Below are positions 8,525-16,180 of a stretch of DNA of 64,000 nt, one piece after another. Made by a program: the position numbers and the translations under genes. This stretch comes from Camelimonas lactis (GTDB taxonomy: Bacteria > Pseudomonadota > Alphaproteobacteria > Rhizobiales > Beijerinckiaceae). The notes beneath the pieces are model-generated. The model was not told the origin of the DNA. It searched no databases and saw only the letters and a program-made list of their open reading frames with translations. Positions within the stretch are counted from its first letter, which is position 1, and each line of letters begins with the position of its first letter. Where the stretch lies: contig NZ_SLWL01000013.1 in the NCBI RefSeq assembly GCF_004342915.1, positions 1 to 64,000 on the forward strand, given 5' to 3'.

Positions 8525-9352
8525 ATGCAGGAAGGCGACCCTGTGGCGGTTCGCCCGCGCGCCTGGATGCGCCAGTCGCAACTTGACGGGCTGGCGGCCC
8601 TTGTCGCCGGCGGCGGCAGCGGCATTGGCGAGGAAACGGCCCGGATCATCGCCGCCAATGGCGGCAAGGTGGTCGTGGCCGACATCCGCGGGGAGGCGGC
8701 GGATCGCGTCGCCGCGGCCATCGTGGCCGACGGCGGCGCAGCCGTCGCCGTCGCCATGGACGTGGCGGAGCAGGCGGACATCGACGCCGCGGTCGCCGCC
8801 GGGGTGGCGGCGTGGGGCCGGCTGGACATCCTTGTCAACGCCGCCGCGCTGGTGAAGGCCGGGCGCGTGGAGGACAGCGACCTGGAGGTCTGGCGCCGCA
8901 GCTTCCGCGTCAACGTCGAGGGCGCCATCATGCTGGCGCGCGCCTGCCTGCCGCATCTTCGCCAGAGCCCATGCGGTTCGGTGGTCAATATCGCTTCGCT
9001 GGCCGGCATCGGCGCCTACCCCAACGGCGGCCCCTATGGTGTAAGCAAGGCGGCCCTGATCGCCCTGACCAAAACCATGGCGCTGGAATGGGTCGACCAC
9101 GGCGTGCGCGTCAATGTGGTCAGTCCTGGAACCGTCGAGACGCCGCTGATGCGGGCGGTGCTGTCGCCGGAAGACATCAGCCAGCGCGCGGCGCGCATTC
9201 CCATGGGGCGCCTGGGGCGGCCATCCGAACTGGCCGATACGATTGTGTTTCTTGCCTCGCCCATGGCGTCGTTCATCACCGGCCAGAACCTGAACTGTGA
9301 CGGCGGCCTGTCCCAGGCGCTGATGGCGCAGAAGTTCAACGCCAACCTGTAG
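8525..9352 (+). CDS. Short-chain dehydrogenase/reductase (second)
   Basis: A 275-residue SDR with the glycine motif in the form AGGGSGIG, NAAAL in place of NNAG, and the catalytic residues Ser158, Tyr171 and Lys175. The variant GGG and NAA motifs still keep key glycines, so activity is likely. The 22-residue N-terminal extension before the Rossmann fold is a little longer than average. ATG 8525 follows a GGAGTAGAGC stretch. It is not closely similar to the preceding SDR, which suggests two distinct redox steps rather than a recent duplication. Gap to the previous gene is 118 bases and no terminator is seen, so co-transcription is probable. Confidence 0.82.
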   Translation: MQEGDPVAVRPRAWMRQSQLDGLAALVAGGGSGIGEETARIIAANGGKVVVADIRGEAADRVAAAIVADGGAAVAVAMDVAEQADIDAAVAAGVAAWGRLDILVNAAALVKAGRVEDSDLEVWRRSFRVNVEGAIMLARACLPHLRQSPCGSVVNIASLAGIGAYPNGGPYGVSKAALIALTKTMALEWVDHGVRVNVVSPGTVETPLMRAVLSPEDISQRAARIPMGRLGRPSELADTIVFLASPMASFITGQNLNCDGGLSQALMAQKFNANL

Positions 9353-9580
9353 GGGGAACCGCATGGCGCCGCGCGTTTGCGCCCGCGCCAGAGCGAAAAT
9401 TGTTGCTGCTGAACCAGGCCCCCTGGCTCTCCGCCGGTGCGCCGGAAAGGCGCCCGTATTGCCGTTGGCGACAATCCGGCGCGCAACGTAAACTGTCGCC
9501 ATGGAACATGGGCCCGGACCGGAGACACCGGGCCAATGTGCAAAAAATGTTATGAAGTGGTCCTGAGGGAGAAAACGTCC

Positions 9581-11203
9581 GTGTCAGAAACAGTCACACG
9601 CTTCGGCGACCTGTCCGGCCGCGCCGCCCGGCTCTGGCCTGATGCGACCGCGATCAGCTTCCGCGACCGGCGGCTGACTTTCGCGGAACTGGACAGGCAG
9701 GTCGATCTGGCCGCCAGGGCGATGCTGGCGCATGGCGTGCGCAAGGGCGAGGTCGTTGGCGTCTGGATGACCAACCGGATCGAGTTTCCGGTTATCTTCC
9801 TCGCCGCCCAGCGCATCGGCGCCATCGTCGCGCCGCTCAATACCCGCTATCGCGAATACGACGTGTCCTACGCCCTGCAACTTGCCGAATGCAGGATGCT
9901 GTTCGTCGTGGAGCGTTCAGGCCCGGTGGAATACGCCGGCATGCTGAAGGGCGCGCTGCCGGGATTTGACGGCAAGCAATTCAACGGCGCGGAGGGTTTT
10001 CCGCACCTCAGGGACGTTGTCATCGTTGGCGACGCGCCGGGCGACGCGCCAACCTCCTGGGAGCGCTTTCTCGCCAGGGCCGGCGAGGTTTCGCCGCACG
10101 AGCTGGAGGCGGCCGCCGCCATGGTGTCGCCGCAGGACATAGCGCTCATCATTTTCACGTCGGGCACGACCGGAAATCCCAAGGGCGTGATGCACGACCA
10201 CAGCATCGTGCGAAATATTTTCGAGCGGCACCTGTTGTGGCCGGTTAAGGCGGGGGAGGCGGTTCTGGCCTTTCTGCCCGCCTTCCACACTTACGGGCTG
10301 TCCGACAACCTCGTCGCCGGGCTGCTGATCGGCACGCATCAGGTGGTGATGGACGCCTGGGACCCGGCGGAGGTTCTGGATCTCATCGCCCGCGAGCGCG
10401 TGGTGGCGATGCATGGCTTCGAGACCCATTACGCCGACGTTCTCAGGATCCAGTCCCGGCAACCGCGCGATGTTTCCAGCCTCAGGTTCGGCACCCTGCC
10501 GGCCGGCATGGAGAATTCCAACGCTGTCGCCGCCGCGGCGCAGGACGCGCTGTGCGCCACGGTGTCCGGCTGGGGTATGTCGGAAGTTGGCTGCTACGTC
10601 TTCATGAGCACCCTGGACGACAGCCTGGAGCAGCGCACCACGACTTCCGGCCGGCCGATGCCGGGGCTCGAGGTGCGGATCGTCGATCCGGAAACCGGCG
10701 CGGACCGGCCAGCGGGCGTTGAGGGCGAAATCCTGGCGCGCGGCTACACGGTGATGCGTGGCTATTTCCGCGACCCGGAAGCGACGGCGAAGACCATCGA
10801 CGCCGACGGCTGGCTGCATTCCGGCGATCGCGGTTTCCTGCGACCGGACGGCTTCATGCAGTTCCTCGGCCGCTACAAGGAAATGCTCAAGGTCGGCGGC
10901 GAGAACGTTTCGCCAGCGGCGCTGGAGCAGGAATTGCTTGCTCTTGTGCCTGCGATCGAACAGGTGGCCGTGGTGGGCGTGCCGGACGAACGTCTCGCCG
11001 AGGCCCCATGCGCCTACGTGGTCCTGAAGCCGGGCATGGATTGCACGCTGGAGGATGTTCAGAAGGCGTGCAGAGGCAAGATCGCCAGCTTCAAGATCCC
11101 GCGTCATCTCATGGTCGTGGACAGCTTGCCGATGACCGCTTCCGGCAAGGTGCAGCGGGTGATGCTGGCCAGGCGCGCCCGTGACGAGATGACATCCGCC
11201 TGA
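9581..11203 (+). CDS. AMP-forming acyl-CoA synthetase
   Basis: About 540 residues of ANL family. The core motif is FTSGTTGNPKG; GWGMSEVG occupies the A5 position; LKVGGENVSP is the A8 hinge; TASGKVQR carries the terminal lysine. It probably activates an aliphatic or aromatic acid to the CoA ester. The start is debatable: GTG 9581 has a clear GAGGGAG about 10 bases upstream, while ATG 9536 would add 15 residues including two cysteines. I prefer 9581. A 228-base gap with no gene precedes it, so an internal promoter is possible. It is last in the rightward run and is followed by a hairpin terminator. Confidence 0.82.
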   Translation: MSETVTRFGDLSGRAARLWPDATAISFRDRRLTFAELDRQVDLAARAMLAHGVRKGEVVGVWMTNRIEFPVIFLAAQRIGAIVAPLNTRYREYDVSYALQLAECRMLFVVERSGPVEYAGMLKGALPGFDGKQFNGAEGFPHLRDVVIVGDAPGDAPTSWERFLARAGEVSPHELEAAAAMVSPQDIALIIFTSGTTGNPKGVMHDHSIVRNIFERHLLWPVKAGEAVLAFLPAFHTYGLSDNLVAGLLIGTHQVVMDAWDPAEVLDLIARERVVAMHGFETHYADVLRIQSRQPRDVSSLRFGTLPAGMENSNAVAAAAQDALCATVSGWGMSEVGCYVFMSTLDDSLEQRTTTSGRPMPGLEVRIVDPETGADRPAGVEGEILARGYTVMRGYFRDPEATAKTIDADGWLHSGDRGFLRPDGFMQFLGRYKEMLKVGGENVSPAALEQELLALVPAIEQVAVVGVPDERLAEAPCAYVVLKPGMDCTLEDVQKACRGKIASFKIPRHLMVVDSLPMTASGKVQRVMLARRARDEMTSA

Positions 11204-11219
11204 GGTCCAATCACCGCTT

Positions 11220-11254
11220 CGCCAGCGGCGGGGAATGCCGGCTGGCGCGTTTTC
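11220..11254 (+). terminator. Probable intrinsic terminator after the monooxygenase operon
   Basis: CGCCAGC (11220-11226) pairs with GCTGGCG (11241-11247), with an inner GGC/GCC extension, and the hairpin is followed by CGTTTTC. The T-run is short, so the terminator is weak or Rho-assisted. The DNA from 11255 to 11462 holds no gene. Confidence 0.45.
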
Positions 11255-11462
11255 AGTGGGCGGGGCGTTCGGAAGCGTTCGCCGGCAGGGCCGGACGGCG
11301 CGGAAAACGCCGCCTCCATGCAATGGCGCCGCCGTCAGGCAGGGGCAGGTCCGTCCACCGCGATGGACCCGTCCCGGCCTCGCCCCCCGGGACTGGCGCT
11401 CCGCGCGGGTTCGCTGTATCTGACAGGAAATGCAGCGCCCGGAGCTGCTCCGGAAGGTTGTC

Positions 11463-12086
11463 ATGAGCGTCAAGAAGCAGGTCAGGGAATACAAGCGTGA
11501 GCTGATCCTGTCGGCCGCGACGAAGCTCTTTTATGAAAAGGGTTTTCAGAAAACAACGATCGACGATATTGGCGCTGCGCTCGGCGTGACCAAGCCGTTT
11601 ATTTATACCTATTTCAAAAATAAATATGCGATCCTTGAAGACTGGTTTGACCAGGCGTTCTTTGATCTCTACGAGGACGTCGCCGATCCGCTGAACAACA
11701 CCGATGGTTCGCCCGTCGAGCGGCTGCGGGCGTTTGTGACCGTTTACGTGCGCAGCAACATCGAGCGCCAGCGGTTCACGGCGATCTTGCTTGAGGAAGA
11801 AAAGAACCTCACGCCGGAGAAAATCGCTGACATCCGCGCCAAACAGCGGGAATTCGACGTCAAACTGGCCAGCCTGATCGCCGAAGGCGTCGCCAGCGGC
11901 GATTTCCATGTCGATGACCCGCGCATCGCCTCGCTGGCGGTCAGCGGCATGGTGCGCTGGGTGCATCGCTGGTATTCGGACAAGGGGCGCATGTCGCCAG
12001 AAGATCTGGCGGCGTCGCTCGCCCAGCTGGCGCTCAATCTCGTGGGCTATCATCCCGCGCTGGCGGCGGCCCGAACGAACGGCTGA
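11463..12086 (+). CDS. TetR-family regulator
   Basis: A 207-residue TetR regulator. The N-terminal HTH runs over about residues 10-57 and includes TTIDDIGAALGVTKPFIYTYFKNK-like spacing typical of the family. The C-terminal ligand domain resembles regulators of acyl-CoA catabolism (KstR2 / fatty-acid type), judged by eye only. ATG 11463 follows GGAAGG. It is flanked by the monooxygenase operon and by a convergent binding-protein gene; both of their promoters carry the same 30-bp near-palindrome, so this protein is the best candidate repressor, released by a CoA thioester of the pathway. No copy of the site is obvious in front of its own gene. Confidence 0.8.
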   Translation: MSVKKQVREYKRELILSAATKLFYEKGFQKTTIDDIGAALGVTKPFIYTYFKNKYAILEDWFDQAFFDLYEDVADPLNNTDGSPVERLRAFVTVYVRSNIERQRFTAILLEEEKNLTPEKIADIRAKQREFDVKLASLIAEGVASGDFHVDDPRIASLAVSGMVRWVHRWYSDKGRMSPEDLAASLAQLALNLVGYHPALAAARTNG

Positions 12087-12289
12087 GGTAACGGCGGAGC
12101 GGCAATGGCCCGCGCGGGCCGGGGCGTCGCGCTCCAGATTGCCGGTTTGTCGTCATCACCAGAAATCGCCATCAGAAATCGCTGTATGGCGACGCCCGCC
12201 CCCAGGGCCTTCCAGCCGGCCGAAGCCCGGATGGAAACCATCTGGCGATAGGGGGCCGACATTCACGCGAACCCGCGACGATTGCCTGC

Positions 12290-12332
12290 CGTTAATAAAA
12301 TGCCGGCCAGACGGGCGCTCGTCTGGCCGGCA
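12290..12332 (-). terminator. Intrinsic terminator for the binding-protein gene
   Basis: TGCCGGCCAGAC (12301-12312) and GTCTGGCCGGCA (12321-12332) form a perfect 12-bp stem with a short loop. Reading the minus strand, the hairpin is followed by TTTTATTAACG, a convincing terminator for the leftward gene that ends at 12393. The gene-free gap 12087-12392 holds nothing else that I can name. Confidence 0.8.
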
Positions 12333-12392
12333 GGGCGCCGCCGGGCCAACAGGGAGGATGGCGGACCCGGCGGAAACCGTTTGCTGTTCAGG

Positions 12393-13619
12393 TCATTTGC
12401 CCTGCTGTCCGCCGGTCTTCTGCACGAAGGCGCATTCGCTTTCTGACAGCGGGCGCGTCGCCTCTTCAGCCGACAGCTTCTGGATCGGGACCATCACATC
12501 CCATTCGCCCTTCGGCTCGCCGGGCTTTTTCACCTGGTAGAGGTACATGGGGCGCGCGGCGCGGCCATCCTCGCGCACCTTGACATTGTCCGACATGAAA
12601 TCATTGACCGGCAGTTTTCTGATCTTGGCGACCACGGCTTTGGTTTCGGTGGTTCCGGCGGCCTGCACCGCCTTCAGATAGTGGCTGACGGCGCTGTAGA
12701 CGCCCGCCTGCATGCTGTTCGGCATCTTTTTGGCGCGCTCATGGAAGCGCCTGGCGAACGCGCGGGTCTTGTCGTCCTGGTCCCAATAGAACGCCTCGGA
12801 AAGCAGCAGACCCTGGGCGGCGTCAATGCCAAGACCGCGCACGTCGTTGATGTAGGACAGGAACGACGCCATTTTCGTCTTGTCCTGGGAAACGCCAAAC
12901 TCACGCGCCTGCTTGATGAAGTTCACCAGGTCGGCGCCGGCAATGCCAAGCAGGATGGCGTCGGCGCCGCTGCCCTGGGCCTGCAGGATGAACGACGAGT
13001 AGTCCTTGTTGTTCAGCGGCACGCGGATGCTGCCGACGGGTTTGCCGCCGGCATCCGTGGCGAACCGGGTTCCATCGCGCTGCAAGGCGTTGGCGACGCC
13101 ATAGTCCACGAGGATCATGTAGAAGCTTTTGGCGCCGCTGCGGATCGTGGCGGCGCCGATGGTCTTTGCCAGGCCGTAGGTGTCATACACCCAGTGAAAC
13201 GAGGTGGGCGTGCAGAACTTGCCGCTCAGGTCGCTGCTGCCGGCGTTGGTGATAATGTCGATCTTGCCGGCGTTGGCGGCGACGTTGCGCACCGCAAGGG
13301 CAACCGCCGAGTTGCCAAGGCCGGTAATCATCTCAACGCCGTCCACGTCGAACCAGCGCTTGGCGATCGGCGCGCCGACGTCAGCCTTGTTGGTGTGGTC
13401 GGCGAAAACGATCTCGACCTTGCGTCCAAGCACTTCCTTCATGTCCTCGGCCGCCAGTTGCGCGGCGATCACCGAGCCCTTGCCCGAAACATCTTCATAC
13501 GGCCCGGACAGGTCGTCCAGAACGCCAATTTTCAACGGTGGTTTTGTTTCCGCGATCGCCGCCGCGCCGGACAGGAGCGCCATAGCGCAGCCCGCCAGAA
13601 ATTTGCCCGCAAAACGCAT
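12393..13619 (-). CDS. LivK-type ABC transporter substrate-binding protein
   Basis: A 408-residue periplasmic binding protein of the branched-chain amino acid / amide type. A Sec signal peptide covers about residues 1-23, ending AAAIAE. The mature protein starts KIGVLDDLSGPYEDVSG, the family's ligand-site opening. I start at ATG 13619, with GGGGGACG upstream; longer frames run into the promoter. No LivH, LivM, LivG or LivF genes are in the window, so the permease must be elsewhere, or the protein works as an orphan. Alphaproteobacterial relatives with aromatic or acid ligands are common next to CoA-ligase clusters, so uptake of the pathway's substrate is likely. The shared operator upstream supports that. 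Confidence 0.85.
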   Translation of the reverse strand: MRFAGKFLAGCAMALLSGAAAIAETKPPLKIGVLDDLSGPYEDVSGKGSVIAAQLAAEDMKEVLGRKVEIVFADHTNKADVGAPIAKRWFDVDGVEMITGLGNSAVALAVRNVAANAGKIDIITNAGSSDLSGKFCTPTSFHWVYDTYGLAKTIGAATIRSGAKSFYMILVDYGVANALQRDGTRFATDAGGKPVGSIRVPLNNKDYSSFILQAQGSGADAILLGIAGADLVNFIKQAREFGVSQDKTKMASFLSYINDVRGLGIDAAQGLLLSEAFYWDQDDKTRAFARRFHERAKKMPNSMQAGVYSAVSHYLKAVQAAGTTETKAVVAKIRKLPVNDFMSDNVKVREDGRAARPMYLYQVKKPGEPKGEWDVMVPIQKLSAEEATRPLSESECAFVQKTGGQQGK

Positions 13620-13648
13620 GCTTCGTCCCCCGATCCACACGGATCCAT

Positions 13649-13678
13649 ACTTTATGTTATATAAATATACCAAACAGT
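13649..13678 (-). promoter_or_regulatory. 30-bp operator shared with the monooxygenase promoter
   Basis: Read on the minus strand this 30-bp site begins ACT, has GGTATATTTA at its centre-left, and ends AGT. Compared with the site at 4333-4362, 21 of 30 positions are identical with no gap. It is centred about 45 bases upstream of the binding-protein start codon. The match implies a common regulator for both genes. Confidence 0.6.
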
Positions 13679-13849
13679 ATGATGCGCGCTGCGTCAACCC
13701 TGAATCATGCGCATATAGGTTCGGGAGGGAGTGGAGCGTCGCGATACAGGAATTCAATGGTGACGACGGCCCGGCGGGCAGGGGCTGCGTCGACGCCGTG
13801 ATCGCGCTGGAGCGTATCCGGTGGCCGGAAGCGCTCTGTCTTTCCGGTT

Positions 13850-13895
13850 GGACGCTATTCCGGGTGAAAGGTGGAGTCCATTTTCCTGGAAATGC
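13850..13895. repeat. Copy of a dispersed intergenic repeat
   Basis: GAAAGGTGGAGTCC at about 13864, followed by a short AT-leaning stretch and AAATGC, resembles the element at 19905-19972, which has GAAAAGTGGAGTCC and AAATGC in the same order. Similar sequences occur in many intergenic regions of Hyphomicrobiales as far as I recall. The rest of the 13679-13927 gap shows no gene. Confidence 0.35.
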
Positions 13896-13927
13896 CTGGG
13901 TCGCCGGCGCGCCTCAAACATAAAGAC

Positions 13928-13953
13928 GCCCGCCGGCTGACAGGCCGGCGGGC
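13928..13953 (-). terminator. Probable terminator for the leftward beta-oxidation operon
   Basis: GCCCGCCGGC (13928-13937) and GCCGGCGGGC (13944-13953) form a perfect 10-bp stem with a 6-base loop. On the minus strand it is followed by GTCTTTATGTTT. It lies about 120 bases past the end of the acyl-CoA dehydrogenase gene. Confidence 0.55.
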
Positions 13954-14072
13954 CAGGATGACGCCGGAGAAGGGCATGCGCTTTGTCCGGGAGTTCATGG
14001 CGAAACCCAATGAGGCTGCCGGCGTCTTCACGCGCTGGCGTCCGGAGGGGCAAGCATCGGAGGGGGCTCCCA

Positions 14073-15218
14073 TCAGAGGGTTCTGGCGATCAGCTCTTTC
14101 ATGATCTCGTTGGAGCCGCCGTAAATGCGCGCGACGCGCGCCGCCGTATACATGCGGGCGATGGGGTATTCTTCCATGTAGCCATAGCCTCCGAAAACCT
14201 GCAGGCAGCGGTCGACAATCTGCCCCTGTTTTTCGGTCGCCAGATACTTCGCCATCGATGCGGTGGCCGCGTCGAGTTTGCCTTCCAGGTGCAGGCCAAT
14301 GCAGTGATCGACGAACGTCCGGATCGCGTAGGCCTCTGTCCGGCATTCGGCCAGCACGAAGCGGGTGTTCTGGAACGACAGCAGGTTCTGGCCGAACGCC
14401 ACACGCTCTTTTGCGTATTGAACCGCGAGTTCCACCGCCCGTTCACAGGCGGCCGCGGCGGTCACGGCGATGCACAGGCGTTCCTGCGGCAGCTGCTTCA
14501 TCAACTGCACGAAACCCTTGCCTTCCTCGCCGCCCAGAACATTCTCGGCCGGAATGCGCATGTCCTCGAAGAACAGTTCGCGCAGGTCGCCGCCCTTGGC
14601 GCCAATCTTTTCCAGCTCCCGTCCGCGTGAGAAGCCCGGGAGGTCACGGGTTTCCGCCACCAGCAGCGAGAGGCCCCTGCCGCCGGGCGCGTCCGTAGTG
14701 CGGGCGACGATGATCAGCAGGTCGCAGTGCGTGCCGTTGCTGATGAAAGTCTTGGCGCCGTTGACCACAAGCGCGTCGCCGTCGCGACGGGCATGGGTGC
14801 GCACGCCCTGCAGGTCGCTGCCGGTTCCGGGCTCGGTCATGGCGATGGCGCCGACGAATTCGCCCGAGGCCAGCTTGGGCAGCCAGCGGCGCTTCTGCTC
14901 CTCCGCGCCATAGGCGGCGAAGTAGTGGGCGACGATGGTGCTGTGCACGGAGTAGTTCCAGGCGTCATCGCCAACCCGCGCCTGCTCCTCCATGACGACG
15001 GCCTCATGGGCGAAGGTTCCGCCGCCGCCGCCGTATTCCGTGGGGCAGCTGATGCAGAGCAGGCCAAGGTCGCCCGCGGCGTTCCAGAACGTGCGGTCGA
15101 TCATGTGCTGCTTCGCCCAGCGGGCGTGGTGGGGCGCTGACTCGGTTTCGAGAAACCGTCTGGCGGTGTCCCGCACCTGGTCGAGTTCCTCATTCATCCA
15201 TGGGGAGCGGTAGCTCAT
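14073..15218 (-). CDS. Acyl-CoA dehydrogenase, long-chain (ACADL) type
   Basis: A 381-residue flavoprotein that introduces the alpha-beta double bond into an acyl-CoA. AMTEPGTGSD (about 126-135) and VFGGYGYMEEYPIAR are the family signatures. The usual medium-chain catalytic Glu position near the C-terminus is Gly here (IYGGSNEI), while LPQER (Glu246) matches the position of the base in long-chain and isovaleryl enzymes. The enzyme therefore belongs to the ACADL-like branch, which also handles branched acyl chains. Start ATG 15218. It is the last of four leftward genes with a hydratase, a CoA ligase and a thiolase, a nearly full beta-oxidation set apart from a recognised 3-hydroxyacyl-CoA dehydrogenase. 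Confidence 0.88.
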   Translation of the reverse strand: MSYRSPWMNEELDQVRDTARRFLETESAPHHARWAKQHMIDRTFWNAAGDLGLLCISCPTEYGGGGGTFAHEAVVMEEQARVGDDAWNYSVHSTIVAHYFAAYGAEEQKRRWLPKLASGEFVGAIAMTEPGTGSDLQGVRTHARRDGDALVVNGAKTFISNGTHCDLLIIVARTTDAPGGRGLSLLVAETRDLPGFSRGRELEKIGAKGGDLRELFFEDMRIPAENVLGGEEGKGFVQLMKQLPQERLCIAVTAAAACERAVELAVQYAKERVAFGQNLLSFQNTRFVLAECRTEAYAIRTFVDHCIGLHLEGKLDAATASMAKYLATEKQGQIVDRCLQVFGGYGYMEEYPIARMYTAARVARIYGGSNEIMKELIARTL

Positions 15219-15342
15219 GGGTGATTTCTCCCTGAGGCGTGATCCGGCGCTGGCCAGATTGCGTCGTCTGTTTTTGGCTGGAGCACTGGCGTTCCAGGCG
15301 AGCGATCTGGCCGTCCGGGCTCACCTGTCGATTTGTATCTTC

Positions 15343-15373
15343 TTCAGGAAAGGCGGGCCCCGCCCTTCCTGAA
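15343..15373 (-). other. Stable hairpin between hydratase and dehydrogenase genes
   Basis: TTCAGGAA at 15343-15350 and TTCCTGAA at 15366-15373 enclose a GC-rich inner stem GGCGGG/CCGCC. No T-run follows on either strand. It lies in the 182-base gap between two genes of the same leftward operon and may affect mRNA processing or stability. Confidence 0.4.
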
Positions 15374-15400
15374 GCTGTTCTTGCGGTCAAATGCTTGCGG

Positions 15401-16180
15401 TTACTTGCCGGTGAAGCTGGGCTTGCGCTTCTCCAGAAAGGCGCTGACGCCTTCCTGTTTGTCGGCGGTGCCGAACAGCAGCATGAAGTTGCGGCGCTCC
15501 ATGGCGAGCCCCTGGGTCAGGCCCATCTCCAGGGCGGCGCGGGCGCTGTCCTTGGCCAGTTGCACCGCCAGCGGACCATTGCGGGCAATGCGCGTGGCGA
15601 TGGCGAGCGCACGCTCCATGCATTCCGCGTCGGCCACGAGCTCGCTGGCCAGGCCCGCCGCGTAAGCCTCCTGCGCCGTGATGGGGTCGCCGGTGAGCAG
15701 CATTTTCATGGCTTTCTGCTTGCCCATGGCGTGGATCAGCCGCTGGGTGCCGCCGCCGCCCGGCAGCAGGCCGAGCGCCACCTCGGGCACGCCGAAACGG
15801 GCGTTGTCGCCGGCGACGACAATGTCGCAGGCCAGCGCCAGTTCGCAGCCGCCGCCGAACGCCAGCCCGCGCACCGCCGCGATCAGCGGCTTGCGATAGC
15901 CGCCCAGGATATCGAACATGCCGCGTCCGAAACCGTTGGGGTCCAGCACGTCGTTCACCGCGACGCCGTCGAGCCCGGTGATGTCGGCGCCGGCGCAAAA
16001 CGCGCGCTCCGAGCCGGCAATGACCACCGCCCGAATGGCGTCGTCCCTGTCCGCTTCCTGCAACGCGGCCGCCATCTCGCGCATCAGCTGGTCATTGAGC
16101 GCATTCAGGGCTTTGGGCCGGTTGAGGGTAAAGATGGCGGTGGCGTCGCGGAATTCCTTCAGGACTGTCGGCTCGCTCAC
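15401..16180 (-). CDS. Enoyl-CoA hydratase/isomerase
   Basis: A 259-residue crotonase-fold protein. The two catalytic glutamates are present: Glu113 in GGGCELALACD and Glu133 in FGVPEVALGLLPGGGG, 20 residues apart as in hydratases. The oxyanion-hole residues in the CAGAD segment and in GGGCE are intact. It hydrates 2-enoyl-CoA in beta-oxidation. The start is a GTG at 16180, which overlaps the stop of the CoA ligase upstream as GTGA, so the two are translationally coupled. The substrate is presumably the product of the acyl-CoA dehydrogenase next door. Confidence 0.88.
   Translation of the reverse strand: MSEPTVLKEFRDATAIFTLNRPKALNALNDQLMREMAAALQEADRDDAIRAVVIAGSERAFCAGADITGLDGVAVNDVLDPNGFGRGMFDILGGYRKPLIAAVRGLAFGGGCELALACDIVVAGDNARFGVPEVALGLLPGGGGTQRLIHAMGKQKAMKMLLTGDPITAQEAYAAGLASELVADAECMERALAIATRIARNGPLAVQLAKDSARAALEMGLTQGLAMERRNFMLLFGTADKQEGVSAFLEKRKPSFTGK

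Noticed and set aside
15343-15373. Intrinsic terminator between hydratase and acyl-CoA dehydrogenase genes
   Set aside because: The stem is strong but no T-run follows on the transcribed strand, so I list it only as a hairpin.
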